The notes under the pieces were generated by a model. It did no database searches. It saw only the letters and a program-made list of their open reading frames with translations, and was not told the origin of the DNA. The translations under genes and the position numbers were made by a program. Shown here in pieces: positions 33,801 through 42,500 of a stretch of DNA of 64,000 bases. Source of the stretch: Pseudomonadota bacterium (GTDB taxonomy: Bacteria > Myxococcota > Myxococcia > Myxococcales > Myxococcaceae); NCBI GenBank assembly GCA_023423535.1, contig JAFAFL010000035.1, positions 1 to 64,000 on the forward strand. Reading direction: 5' to 3'. Numbering within the stretch: position 1 is the first letter of the stretch; each line of letters opens with the position of its first letter.

Positions 33801-35015
33801 ACGCCGGAGAGCGGCGCGCCGACGAAGACGAACGGCGCGAAGACGGTGCTCGCCACCTCCACCGGGCCCCAGAGCCCGGTGCTCTTCGCGCTCGACATCA
33901 CCAACCCGGCGCGCAGCGAGTGGCCGTACCACCTCTGGGACTACTCGGTGGACAACGGGCTGCAGGCAACGGCCTTCAGCGTCGCGCGCGGGCTCGACGC
34001 GACGGTGCAGCTGCCGGACGACCGCGGTGGCCGGCACCCGCCCTCGGTGGGCCGGGTGAACTGGAACGGTCAGGAGCGGTGGGTCGCCGCGTTCGCCTCG
34101 GACTTCACGCCGCGCAGCAGCACGCGCGCCGGAACGGTGTACGTGATGGACCTCGCCACCGGTCAGCCGATGAGCTCCGGGCTGCTCGCGCCGTACTCGG
34201 GCGTGATCACGCTGGAGGACGGCTTCGGGATCGCCGGTCCGCCGGCGATGGTGGACATCGATCGCGACGGCACCCACGAGCTGCTCTACGTGCCCACCAC
34301 CTCCGGGAAGATCTTCCGCATCAACCTCACCGACGTGTCGAACTCGCGGCGGCTCGGCAGGCGGCCGGCGGTGTGCGTGGTGGCCGATGCGCCGGCCTAC
34401 TTCGCTGACGAAGGGATTGACGGGGCGGAGTACCAGCAGATCCACTCCAACGTCGCGGTGCGGGTGATTCACGGCGTGGGATCGAGCGCGGTGCGCCTGT
34501 TCTTCGGCACCGGTGACAACCCGGACGTGGCGACGGACGGTCCTGCGGATCGCGCGAACCACAGCTGGTACCTGATGGCCTGGGAGGATCCGGACCCGCT
34601 CGGCGCCTGCGCGGAGGGGAACCTGCTCTGGGCCCGCCCGCTCGACCCTGGCCACGCGGTGTGGGGTGGGGTGATGCTCAACGACGAGGACGTCATGGCC
34701 ACCTCCGCGGTGGGCCGCGCGGCGGACGCCTGCAACCTCAGCCAGACGGAGAGCGGTCTTCTCTACGTGACGAAGCTTCAGCCGGACGCGAACAATCAGC
34801 CGGTCCCCCACGAGCGCGGCGACCGCCAGCCCATCGGCGGACACGGCATCAGCACCCCGCTCATCCACGACAACCACATCTTCGTGCTCGGCGCGGAGGG
34901 CCGTCCCCGGATGATTGGCGGCGACACCTGGAACAACAGAACGGCGGAGGAGGGTGGACGCGGCACGCGGATGCTCATCTGGGACACCCGCCCCGGAGGC
35001 GCGCTGCCCCGATGA
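30816..35015 (+). CDS. pilY1: PilY1 pilus tip adhesin
   Basis: A 1,399-residue secreted protein: signal peptide (1-32 or so), a large N-terminal region, and the C-terminal PilY1 beta-propeller. Two calcium-associated features are visible. The block around residue 473 (MGFEDLPGGGDRDFNDVVF) matches DUF4114. DIDRDGTHE at 1147-1155 is a short EF-hand-like loop, followed by LLYVPTTSGKIFRINL. PilY1 with minor pilins primes pilus assembly and acts as tip adhesin. ATG at 30816 behind GGAGGGGG; the open frame further upstream is not part of it. It overlaps pilV by ATGA. Confidence 0.92.
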   Translation: MTTRTQAARALSALTVALAAAPLVVGFSARAQNSDPSTTTAPTLTCQDSLSQDRQGAFTAAQLTNANSLQLTPGGSLQLDTNLVPLDSERIFFPFNQQVTISYVYESAGANHTLGYVYMRDLRNAGYVDASGNLLDSNGNGITDFHEDIYNLAPPPGNAGTRPYVGTSPRCSTTFTTGGHTFRVPELATAAATSGTTCPNSLVNESYRGSTVPIVGTFSTSTASQAYSDRGLYARVPNILEPPHADNGNRGLGNIVFLLADDDGDTGTHRGLAPVADSSSVMDGIPDYDVSAYDSRGLPRAVNPNEGISAHDRTVDLGIIPGGEEIIFFLVVYYDPFSAPPTNVYPCLRPTANGGCSLYLRTSTNVYFSKSSWNLDQEIRNQDPVTQRNLGCGYVEGCDTLGSASPLACQVTSGPGTGERHCGWLDNATLSRLNTAPYNNLVMPSERLVLPRPANGKMPHVVVGAPSTDPTRWIMGFEDLPGGGDRDFNDVVFVINKVNGGGMRSGHMSGDLSPDIADDFTITRVRFERADDNTRTSCGAAPCWTEQVPGACSGTARPTIDYFVAVDCRTRSGNGWVENPNPTWTRVPFIEPPDPSNPQTELELDMMGLGFTGSQLCWRLEMTSPNERCTPRVDRVEVGYQAVRAGFYTRSAPSTIGNSIVYGGYQTPGRKWGEGWPSDPDSQPATGIRQYDGRRDFSVRGMLMLQSLYNPETPNQTDVVRRWSAGREMALQVANAASVDSLSRRMLTTDEWGNRQNVISMVLDGLGSGGSVMFPDWICDEAPVGGRDPFDLNNDGMCRTTTHLGRLTSASNSDRAFLRRWLHGWENSTTRRPWPMDGVQYSTVNLLTPPYMDPAARKFEPAEQDDFRNNFVQSSLLRERGTFAFVGTINGMLHGFNAGDFRTPNEDTWQDDCGHGAARGWFARTSASCGTATSPASRNYGTGAEAFTWLPGSLLPRYRNLYPQFAGSGNLPRPSMDASPTIANVDFGISGQPRWTPESGAPTKTNGAKTVLATSTGPQSPVLFALDITNPARSEWPYHLWDYSVDNGLQATAFSVARGLDATVQLPDDRGGRHPPSVGRVNWNGQERWVAAFASDFTPRSSTRAGTVYVMDLATGQPMSSGLLAPYSGVITLEDGFGIAGPPAMVDIDRDGTHELLYVPTTSGKIFRINLTDVSNSRRLGRRPAVCVVADAPAYFADEGIDGAEYQQIHSNVAVRVIHGVGSSAVRLFFGTGDNPDVATDGPADRANHSWYLMAWEDPDPLGACAEGNLLWARPLDPGHAVWGGVMLNDEDVMATSAVGRAADACNLSQTESGLLYVTKLQPDANNQPVPHERGDRQPIGGHGISTPLIHDNHIFVLGAEGRPRMIGGDTWNNRTAEEGGRGTRMLIWDTRPGGALPR

Positions 35016-35548
35016 GGACGACGACGAGGATGGGAACGGCGGCGCGGCGCAGGGCGGAGCGGGGCGTCACCTTCATCGAGGTGATCGCCACCATGGTGGT
35101 GCTCGTCATCGGCCTGCTCGGCGCGGGGCTGATGGTGTCCACCACCGCGAAGCAGAACCGGCGCACGCTGACGCAGACGCACGCGCTGCTCATCGCCGAG
35201 CAGGAGCTGGAGAGGATCCGGTCCATCGGCTGCGACGAGGCGGCGAACTCGTGCGTGAACGTGCAGGGGATGGGGCGCACGTTCCAGATGTGGCAGACGG
35301 CGGAGGGCGATGTGCTCGACGTGGCGCCGACGACCCCGGGCCTCGTGGCTCGGCAGTACGACGTGGTGGTGGACGTGGACCCGCCGTTCGAGGGCTCCGA
35401 GACCGGCGCGCCGCTGCTCAACCGCATCGAGCGCGGCGTGACCATTCCGGCCAACCGCATCGCCAACGTGCGGGTGACGGTGAGCTGGCGGGATCCGGGC
35501 GACACGCAGGCGCACTCGGTGGCGCTGCAGACGAGGCTCGTGCCATGA
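35012..35548 (+). CDS. pilV: PilV-type minor pilin
   Basis: A 178-residue minor pilin with prepilin site ERG/VTFIE followed by a hydrophobic helix (VIATMVVLVIGLLGAGLMV). Glu5 is present. A pair of cysteines flanks SIGCDEAANSC. Its ATG overlaps the pilY1 stop and its stop overlaps the pilW start (both ATGA), so the pilins are made in balance. Confidence 0.88.
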   Translation: MRTTTRMGTAARRRAERGVTFIEVIATMVVLVIGLLGAGLMVSTTAKQNRRTLTQTHALLIAEQELERIRSIGCDEAANSCVNVQGMGRTFQMWQTAEGDVLDVAPTTPGLVARQYDVVVDVDPPFEGSETGAPLLNRIERGVTIPANRIANVRVTVSWRDPGDTQAHSVALQTRLVP

Positions 35549-36726
35549 GCGCCGTACTCCGGAAGGGACCGCGCGGCTTCACGCTGCTGGAGGCGATGTT
35601 GTCCTCGGCGATGGCAATCGTCGTGCTCGCGGGCGCGGTCGGCGTGTCGGCGCAGCTGCAGCGTCGCAGCGTGTTCGAAGAGCAGGTGATGCAGGCGCAG
35701 GTCGGCGGGCGTGCGGTGAAGGACGTCATGGCCGCGGACCTCGCGCGGGCCGGCGCGGGGATGGGCAACTCGCGGCTGCGCTTCAACGACGCGAACATCA
35801 TCCGGCTGGGGATCAACGTCCTCAACGAGCCGGACCTCTCGGTCGCGCAGCCGGTGGGCGCGGCGATCTTCCAGCCGGATACGAACAGGCCCTTCGCGCT
35901 GCCGCAGGGCGTGTACGCGGGCATGGCGTCCGACGCGCTGCAGCTGTGGTGGGGAGATGTCGACGGCGCGGTGATGCTCTCCGGCTGCGGCGGCGGCGCG
36001 GGACCCAAGGTCACCGTGGGCAACTCGCTGAACTTCTGCGCGCCGGCGAGCACCGTCTATCCGGACGGGTTTCTGGGCGGGCAGGTGATGGTGCTCAACC
36101 CCACGGTGGGCGAGGGCTGCCACGTGGAGCCGCAGACGGACACGGGCAACGGCTTCAACGCCAACCCCGGGCGCGGCGGCGGCGGCGGGCCGTCGGGCCA
36201 CGCGTGTTCGAACGGCATGGCGGGGATGTGGAGCACGCCCGGCTGGATGGCGATGCGCACCCGCGGCTCTTCGTGGCGGGTGAACTGGCAGGGCGGTCAG
36301 CCGGTGCTCGAGTACGACTCGCCGGACACGGCGGCGGTGGTCTGGGAAGAGGTCAGCCGGGACGTGGAGCGCCTCAAGGTCCGGCAGGGCGTGCGTCCGG
36401 TGGTGGGTGCGCCGCTGCGCTGGTATCCGGATGCGGGCGCCGGGCGTCCGGCGATCAGCGACTGCACGCTCGCGCAGCTGCAGCCGGGTGGCGTGTGCGA
36501 GGTGACGTGGCTGAACCCCGCGCCCACGACCTTGAACGAGCTGCGCGCCGCGCTCCAGGCGCAGGTGCAGGAGCTGGAGGTCACGCTGACCATGCGCACC
36601 CGCCGGCAGGACATCGATCAGAACTTCGGCACCACGCTGCCCGACCAGGGCGACGGCTGGCCCAACGACGGCTTCAAGCGGCGCATCTACTCCTTCCGCG
36701 TCGTCCCGAGGAACTTCCTGCCATGA
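35545..36726 (+). CDS. pilW: PilW-type minor pilin
   Basis: A 393-residue minor pilin, the largest of the set. The prepilin site is PRG/FTLLE with hydrophobic segment AMLSSAMAIVVLAGAVGVSA. A Gly-rich loop (PGRGGGGGPSG) and scattered cysteines mark the middle. It overlaps pilV at its start and fimU at its end by ATGA. Confidence 0.88.
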   Translation: MSAVLRKGPRGFTLLEAMLSSAMAIVVLAGAVGVSAQLQRRSVFEEQVMQAQVGGRAVKDVMAADLARAGAGMGNSRLRFNDANIIRLGINVLNEPDLSVAQPVGAAIFQPDTNRPFALPQGVYAGMASDALQLWWGDVDGAVMLSGCGGGAGPKVTVGNSLNFCAPASTVYPDGFLGGQVMVLNPTVGEGCHVEPQTDTGNGFNANPGRGGGGGPSGHACSNGMAGMWSTPGWMAMRTRGSSWRVNWQGGQPVLEYDSPDTAAVVWEEVSRDVERLKVRQGVRPVVGAPLRWYPDAGAGRPAISDCTLAQLQPGGVCEVTWLNPAPTTLNELRAALQAQVQELEVTLTMRTRRQDIDQNFGTTLPDQGDGWPNDGFKRRIYSFRVVPRNFLP

Positions 36727-37355
36727 TCCGCACCTCGCAACGCGGCCTCACCCTCATCGAGATCATGGTGGCGCTCGCGGTGGTGGCCCTGCTCATTGCC
36801 GGCGCGATGGCGGGACTGCAGCCGGGCCTGCAGCGTCGCCGCGAGACCGCGGCGGTGCGCGAGATGTGGGCGGCCTCCATGCGCGCGCGCCAGGAGGCGG
36901 TGAGCCGGAACCAGACCACGCGCCTCATCGTCGAACCGCAGGTGATCAACGGCGTGAACCGCACCGTGATGCGCTGGGAGCGACCGCCGTGCGGCAACGA
37001 CTGGACGGCCGTGTGCCCGTCGGTGGCGTGCCAGACGAGCACCTGCCGAGCGGGCTGCACCTGCGACGAGATGGGGACGGAGATCGTGCTGCCCCCCGGC
37101 GTGGATGCGGCGCAGCTCCACGGCCTGTGCTTCCAGGCGGGCACCGGGCGGCCGTTCTACGGAGACTCGGGGATCAACTGCCAGCGCCCGGCGAACTACC
37201 TCCCGACCCTCGAGCGCGCGAACATCACCATCGACAAGCAGCGTCGCGACGACGGGTCGCTGTTGCCGTTCCGGATGGTGTTCGACGGGATCACCGGGGT
37301 GCCGTCGCTGATCGACTGTGCACAGGTGGGCGCGCCCCCCTCGCACTGCAACTGA
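36723..37355 (+). CDS. fimU: FimU-type minor pilin
   Basis: A 210-residue minor pilin with the prepilin site QRG/LTLIE and helix IMVALAVVALLIAGAMAG. The rest includes several cysteines (CRAGCTC), probably disulphide-bonded. It ends the operon and overlaps pilW by ATGA. The order matches the minor-pilin clusters of M. xanthus. Confidence 0.85.
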   Translation: MIRTSQRGLTLIEIMVALAVVALLIAGAMAGLQPGLQRRRETAAVREMWAASMRARQEAVSRNQTTRLIVEPQVINGVNRTVMRWERPPCGNDWTAVCPSVACQTSTCRAGCTCDEMGTEIVLPPGVDAAQLHGLCFQAGTGRPFYGDSGINCQRPANYLPTLERANITIDKQRRDDGSLLPFRMVFDGITGVPSLIDCAQVGAPPSHCN

Positions 37356-37433
37356 GGGGCTCGCTCCGCCGAGTGCCGCACGCCTGCCGCGGGACCTCCA
37401 CGTTGTGAGGAGAACCCACGACGGGAGGTGACC

Positions 37434-37913
37434 ATGGCGACGCAGGGGCAGACGATCATCGGCCGGCGCGGCAAGCCGCTGGAGGAGGTCCGGCGCGAGC
37501 GTCAGAAGAACCGGCGATCGCAGAGCTACCAGGCGTTCCTCAAGGCGCTGTGCGCGAAGACCGGCTGGGACGCGGAGTTCGCCGAGCGCGCGGCGGTGTG
37601 CGTGCTGGGGCTGCTCGAGTACCGGATCACCGGCGACGAGGCGCGCGACCTCGAGGCGCAGCTGCCGGACAAGCTGGTGGAGCTGCTGCACACGGGCGAG
37701 CCGATCACCGACGTGCCGTTCCGCAAGCTGAACCTCGACATGTTCATCCGGCTGGTCGAGGACGAGCTCAAGCGGGAGGGGGCGGGTGACGCGGAGGCGA
37801 TCATCCGGCAGGTCTTCGACGTGGTGCGCGAGCGGGTGAGCGAGGGCGAGGTGGATCAGGTGGTTCACCAGCTTCCGAAGGACCTGCAGGCGCTCTGGCG
37901 GCCGGTGTCGTGA
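37434..37913 (+). CDS. DUF2267 domain protein
   Basis: A 159-residue soluble protein with the DUF2267 pattern: an N-terminal helix with AERAAVCVLGLLEYRIT, then LEAQLPDKLVELL and the closing VDQVVHQLPKDLQALW. The first 30 residues are basic. Start is ATG at 37434 with GGGAGG six bases upstream. DUF2267 function is not established. It lies 16 bp upstream of the kinase gene. Confidence 0.75.
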   Translation: MATQGQTIIGRRGKPLEEVRRERQKNRRSQSYQAFLKALCAKTGWDAEFAERAAVCVLGLLEYRITGDEARDLEAQLPDKLVELLHTGEPITDVPFRKLNLDMFIRLVEDELKREGAGDAEAIIRQVFDVVRERVSEGEVDQVVHQLPKDLQALWRPVS

Positions 37914-37929
37914 CGCATAGATTGGCCGG

Positions 37930-39516
37930 GTGACCGCGCCGCAGGAGGAGATGGGGCAGTGGGTGCTCTCGCTGGACGTGGGCACCTCCTCGGTCCGCTG
38001 CGCGGCGTACGACGTCCGGGGCCGGCAGCTCCCCTTCGGCGTGACCTCACGGAGCCAGACACCGAAGAGCGGGGTGGGCGGCGAGGTGACCTACGGCGCG
38101 GACGAGCTGGTCGAGCGCGTGGCGGAGGTGCTCGACGAAGGGCTCTCCCGCGTGCCCGCCGAGGCGCTGCGCAGCGGTCCCGTCGGCGTGGCGGTGACGA
38201 CGTTCTGGCACTCGCTGGTCGGCGTGGACGTGGCGGGCCGCGCGGTGACGGACGTGTGGCTGTGGCGCGACGGCAGGAGCCACGCGCAGGCGGCGGCGTT
38301 GAGGGAGAGGCTCGACGAGCGTGAGGTTCACGCGCGCACCGGCTGCGTGCTGCACGCGACCTATGCGCCCGCGAGGCTCCGCTGGTTCGCGCAGGAGAGG
38401 CCGGAGGTCTGCGCGAGGGTGTGGCGGTGGATGACGTTCGCGGAGTACCTCTGCGGTCGTCTCTTCGGCTTCGAGAGCGCGCGGATGTCGGTGTCCATGG
38501 CCTCGGGCACCGGGCTCTTCGATCAGCACCGCTGCGACTGGGACGACGAGGTGCTCGCGGCGAGCGGCATCGACCGCGGGCTGCTGCCTCCGATCGCAGA
38601 GGACGGCTTCGCTGCGCGGGGACTGCTCGCGCCGTGGCGCACGCGGTGGCCCGCGTTGGCGGAGGTGCCGTGGCTGCCGGCGGTGGGTGATGGCGCGGCG
38701 AGTTCCGTGGGCGCGGGTTGCACTACACGAGAGCGCGCGGCGCTGATGGTGGGGACCTCGGTGGCGCTGCGCGTGCTCTTCCGCGACGACCACGACACGG
38801 CCGCGGGCGCGGAGCGTCTCCAGATTCCGTGGGGCGTGTGGGGCTACCGGCTGGACCGCCGGCGCGTGCTGCTCGGCGGGGCGCTCAACGACGGCGGCGG
38901 ACTCTTCGCCTGGCTCCGCGCGACGCTGCAGTTGCCGGACGCAGAGGCGCTGGAGCGCGCGCTGGCCGCGGCGCCGGCGGATGGACACGGCCTGACCGTG
39001 CTGCCGCACTGGGGCGGCGAGCGGAGTCCGGGTTGGGCGTCGGATGCGCGCGGGGCGATCATCGGGCTCGGGCACCACACCACGCCGGTGGACCTCGCCC
39101 GCGCGGCGCTGGAGGCGGTGGCGCTGCGCTGCGCGGAGGTGGACGCGCGGCTGCGTGAGGCCTTGCCGGGTCCGCTGCAGGTCGTCGCCACTGGCGGCGC
39201 GTTCACCCGATCGAAGGCGTGGCTGCAGATCTTCGCGGACGTGCTGGGGACCCCGCTGATGACGTCGGCGGAGACCGAGGCCTCGTGCCGGGGCGCCGCG
39301 CTCGTGGCGCTCGAACAGTGGGGGCTGCTGCGTTCTCCGGATGGGGCTTCGGGCGCTGCGCTGGAGGACGCGCCCGCCCGCGAGGGCTCACGCTTCGAGC
39401 CCGACCCGGAGAGACACGAACGGTTGAAGCGGGCGGGGGCGCGACAGCGGGCGCTCTACGCGGCGTTGCACGGTGACGCGAGCACAGGTCCGCGCACTGC
39501 GCCGGGCGAGGGCTGA
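37930..39516 (+). CDS. FGGY-family gluconokinase
   Basis: A 528-residue carbohydrate kinase. The N-terminal half opens with the FGGY phosphate-binding motif LDVGTSSVRCAAYD; the segment RTGCVLHATYAPARLRWF is like gluconokinases, which act on D-gluconate to give 6-phosphogluconate. The C-terminal domain includes VVATGGAFTRSKAWLQIFADVLG. GTG start at 37930. Its last 61 bp overlap the end of a minus-strand histidine kinase. Other FGGY sugars cannot be excluded. Confidence 0.75.
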   Translation: MTAPQEEMGQWVLSLDVGTSSVRCAAYDVRGRQLPFGVTSRSQTPKSGVGGEVTYGADELVERVAEVLDEGLSRVPAEALRSGPVGVAVTTFWHSLVGVDVAGRAVTDVWLWRDGRSHAQAAALRERLDEREVHARTGCVLHATYAPARLRWFAQERPEVCARVWRWMTFAEYLCGRLFGFESARMSVSMASGTGLFDQHRCDWDDEVLAASGIDRGLLPPIAEDGFAARGLLAPWRTRWPALAEVPWLPAVGDGAASSVGAGCTTRERAALMVGTSVALRVLFRDDHDTAAGAERLQIPWGVWGYRLDRRRVLLGGALNDGGGLFAWLRATLQLPDAEALERALAAAPADGHGLTVLPHWGGERSPGWASDARGAIIGLGHHTTPVDLARAALEAVALRCAEVDARLREALPGPLQVVATGGAFTRSKAWLQIFADVLGTPLMTSAETEASCRGAALVALEQWGLLRSPDGASGAALEDAPAREGSRFEPDPERHERLKRAGARQRALYAALHGDASTGPRTAPGEG

Positions 39517-40826
39517 CCCTCCGCTTCCTGCACCGGGAGCTCCACCCGGAACACGCTGCCGCGATCGACCTCGCTCTGCACCGTGATGCGGCCGCCCATG
39601 CTGCGGACGATGCCGTGACACACCGCGAGCCCGAGGCCCGTTCCCTGTCCGAAGGGGCGGGTGGTGAAGAAGGGATCGAAGAGGCGCTCGAGGTGCTCGG
39701 GCCGGATGCCGGGGCCGTTGTCCTCCACCTCTACCACGATGCGCCCGTGCGGCCCCATGCCCGCGGAGAGCCGCACCCGGTTCTGTTCGCGCGTGCGGCC
39801 CGTCGCCGCCACCGCCGACGCGGCGTTGCCGAGGATGTGCGCGAACACCTGCGCCAGCCGCCCGCCGTTGCCCTTTGCGCGCGGCAGGTCCGCGAGCTCG
39901 AGCTGAAGGCCGCCGACGCTCTCCAGCCGTGGCCGGGCCACACGCAGGCAGTCCTCGAGCATCGCCACCACGTCCACCGGCTCGAGCGGCTCCTCGGTGC
40001 GCTCGCGCGCGAAGGTGCGCAGGTCGCTGACGATGCGCTGGATGCGGTGTCCCCCTTCGATGGAGTCCGCGATGGCGCGGAGGACCTCCTCGCGGAGGTC
40101 CGTTGTCAGCTCGGTGCCCTCGCCGAGCATGTGGGTGACGAAGGAGAGGTTGGAGAGGATGAAGGCGAGCGGGTTGTTGATCTCGTGTGCCACTCCGCCC
40201 ACGACCACGCCCAGCGCCTCCAGCCGTTGCGCGCGGCGCAGGTCCGCCTGCATCGTCTCCACCTCGCGGGTGCGCTCCTCCACCGTGCGCTCGAGCCCGT
40301 CCACCCGCAGACGAACCTCGCGCGCGAGCTCCCACTTCTGCGTCAGCGCGTGCGCGAGCTGCTTCACCTCCAGCGTGTCGAAGGGCTTCTTGAGGATGAG
40401 GTAGCGCTCGGGCGTGCCGAGCCGATCGAGCATCTGCTCCCACGAGTGATCCGAGTACGCGGTGCAGATGACGATCTGCAGCGACGGATCGACCTCCCAC
40501 ATCGCGGCGGCGGTGCGCAGGCCGTCCCATCCCGGCGGCATGCGCACGTCCACGAACGCCATGGCGAAGGGCTCACCGAGCCGCGCGGCCTCGCGGACCA
40601 TCGCGAAGCCCTCCTCGCCCTGGCTGGCGAAGGAGAGGTCGAAGCCCTCCGCGGTGCGCGACGGCAGCGGCGCGTCTCCGAAGAGCTGGGCCTCGAGGGC
40701 GGCGAGCGCGTCCTGCGTGCCGCCACCGGTGCGTGCGAGGACCTTGGCGAAGTCCGCATGGATGGCGCTGTTGTCGTCCACCACGAGGATGCGGCGGTTG
40801 CGCGCCGCGGGAGAGAGGGCGCTCAT
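39456..40826 (-). CDS. Receiver-histidine kinase hybrid
   Basis: A 456-residue soluble signalling protein. The N-terminal receiver domain has DDN (17-19), phospho-Asp93 and KK around 146, with an unusually long insertion (about 34-70) between its first helix and second strand. After a coiled-coil linker come the kinase domains: H-box VAHEINNPLAF (His214), EDNGPG, and GTGLGLAV. REC-first kinases often relay signals between other kinases. The ATG overlaps the upstream kinase stop (ATGA), so the two form a pair. The C-terminal tail overlaps gluconokinase DNA. Confidence 0.88.
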   Translation of the reverse strand: MSALSPAARNRRILVVDDNSAIHADFAKVLARTGGGTQDALAALEAQLFGDAPLPSRTAEGFDLSFASQGEEGFAMVREAARLGEPFAMAFVDVRMPPGWDGLRTAAAMWEVDPSLQIVICTAYSDHSWEQMLDRLGTPERYLILKKPFDTLEVKQLAHALTQKWELAREVRLRVDGLERTVEERTREVETMQADLRRAQRLEALGVVVGGVAHEINNPLAFILSNLSFVTHMLGEGTELTTDLREEVLRAIADSIEGGHRIQRIVSDLRTFARERTEEPLEPVDVVAMLEDCLRVARPRLESVGGLQLELADLPRAKGNGGRLAQVFAHILGNAASAVAATGRTREQNRVRLSAGMGPHGRIVVEVEDNGPGIRPEHLERLFDPFFTTRPFGQGTGLGLAVCHGIVRSMGGRITVQSEVDRGSVFRVELPVQEAEGQPSPGAVRGPVLASPCNAA

Positions 40827-42349
40827 GACGGCGTGGCCTCGCGGAGGGGGAGGGTGAGGGTGAAGGTGCTGCCGCTGCCCGGACCCGCGCTGTGGCAGGT
40901 GAGCGAACCGTGGAGCTCCTTCGCCAGACAGCTGGAGGCGTGGAGCCCGAAGCCGTGCCCGTCGTCCTTGGTGGTGAAGCCGTGCGAGAACACCCGGACG
41001 AGGTTCTCCGGCGCGATGCCGCAGCCGTTGTCGGTGACCTCGAACACCAGCTCGTCTCCGCGGCGTCCGGTCCGCAGTTCGAGCTTGCGGCGGTCCGCCG
41101 GGTTCTCCTTCAGCGCGTCCACCGCGTTGCGGATGAGGTTCACGAGGATCTGCAGGACCTTGTGCCGGTCGAGCTGCAGCTCGGGGAGCTCCTCGTGCTG
41201 CAGCACCAGCGCGACGCCGTGGCGCTGCCGCGAGCTGGCGTAGAGCGTCAGCGCCTCCTCCGCGACGGCGCGGGCGCGCACCGACTCGGTGATGCCCACG
41301 GCCTTGGAGAAGCTCTGCTGCATGGTGATGACCGAGTGGATGTGCTCGATGTTCTTGCGCAGCCCCGAGACCTCGCCGGACAGCTCCTGCCGCTGGTGAT
41401 CCGACTGCTGCGCGAGCGTCTCCAGGTATTGGGCCAGCGCCGCGCGCTTCTCCGGGGCCTCGAGGCCGCCGCTCCGGATGAGCCCCGCCGCCCGCTGCAG
41501 CGCCGCGCCGTTGCCCTGCCGCAGCCGCTCCTCGAGCAGACAGGACGAGACGTTCACGCTGTTGAGGATGTTGCCCACGTTGTGCAGCACGCCGGTGGCG
41601 ATCTCCGCCATCCCCGCCGCCCGGGCGACCCGCGCCCTCTCGCGCTCGTCGGTGGCCACGCGCTCCTGCTCCACGCGCGCCTGCGTCTCCGCCTGCAGCT
41701 TCTCGATGGACTGCTGCAGCCTGCTCTCCGCGCGCTCGTTGGCGGTGCACAGATGCAGGAGGGTGAGGACCACGCAGAGGAGCACCGTGGGCGCGCCGAG
41801 GTGCCTCAGGTGCGCTGCCACGTCGGCGGAGACGCGAGGCTCGGGGAGGAGGGCCTCGCCGAAGACGTAGAGGATCACGAAGAGGACGACCGGGGTCGCC
41901 AGCGTGACGAGGAGCCTCAGCGGCTCGTCGAAGCCGTAGAAGAGGAAGGCCATGCAGGCCGCGGCGATGAGGAGGAGCTCGAGGTCCGCGGAGCTGTCGA
42001 GGCTGATCAGCGAGAGGATCAGGCCGAGCGCGTTCGAGTAGTAGAGCGTCCGCGCGAGCCTGAAGCGGCCGCGACGGTTGATCACCATCGCCACGGCGAA
42101 GCCCACCGCGCCCACCGGGAGGAAGAGCGCGTGGACGAACTCCACGCCGATGCTGAGGAGCAGCGGCAAGTAGAGGACCGCGAGGCCGATGAAGGTCAGG
42201 CCCAGCGCGTTGAGCAACCGGATGCGCTTCGCCTGTCCCCGCGGGGTCTGCTCGGTGATCCCTCCGCCCACGAGGCCTTCGAGCCACGGCAGGGCGGCGA
42301 GGCGATCGATCCAGGAGAAGGCGTGGAATGTGCGAGCGGGCGCGGACAT
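40823..42349 (-). CDS. Membrane histidine kinase with HNVGN H-box
   Basis: A 508-residue sensor kinase. Five or six hydrophobic segments in the first 200 residues form the membrane sensor, a coiled coil follows (to about 245), then the phospho-acceptor box is VLHNVGNILNSV (His256), unlike the standard HELRTP. The ATPase domain has the N-box INLIRNAVD-like LVNLIRNAVDAL, DNGCGI and the G2 block GFGLH. The stop overlaps the start of the REC-kinase downstream (ATGA), suggesting phosphate flow between them. Signal unknown. Confidence 0.85.
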   Translation of the reverse strand: MSAPARTFHAFSWIDRLAALPWLEGLVGGGITEQTPRGQAKRIRLLNALGLTFIGLAVLYLPLLLSIGVEFVHALFLPVGAVGFAVAMVINRRGRFRLARTLYYSNALGLILSLISLDSSADLELLLIAAACMAFLFYGFDEPLRLLVTLATPVVLFVILYVFGEALLPEPRVSADVAAHLRHLGAPTVLLCVVLTLLHLCTANERAESRLQQSIEKLQAETQARVEQERVATDERERARVARAAGMAEIATGVLHNVGNILNSVNVSSCLLEERLRQGNGAALQRAAGLIRSGGLEAPEKRAALAQYLETLAQQSDHQRQELSGEVSGLRKNIEHIHSVITMQQSFSKAVGITESVRARAVAEEALTLYASSRQRHGVALVLQHEELPELQLDRHKVLQILVNLIRNAVDALKENPADRRKLELRTGRRGDELVFEVTDNGCGIAPENLVRVFSHGFTTKDDGHGFGLHASSCLAKELHGSLTCHSAGPGSGSTFTLTLPLREATPS

Positions 42350-42500
42350 CGGGCGGGGCCTGCTGCATTGGCCGGGCCATGAATCCGGTTCTTCGCCCTC
42401 GCTCTAGAATTCCTACGCGAAGGTCACGGGTGACCGGGGTCGTCCGAACCCTGCGGGTGGCGCTTCACCCTGGCGCGTGTGCGCGGCGGCGCCTCCCGAA

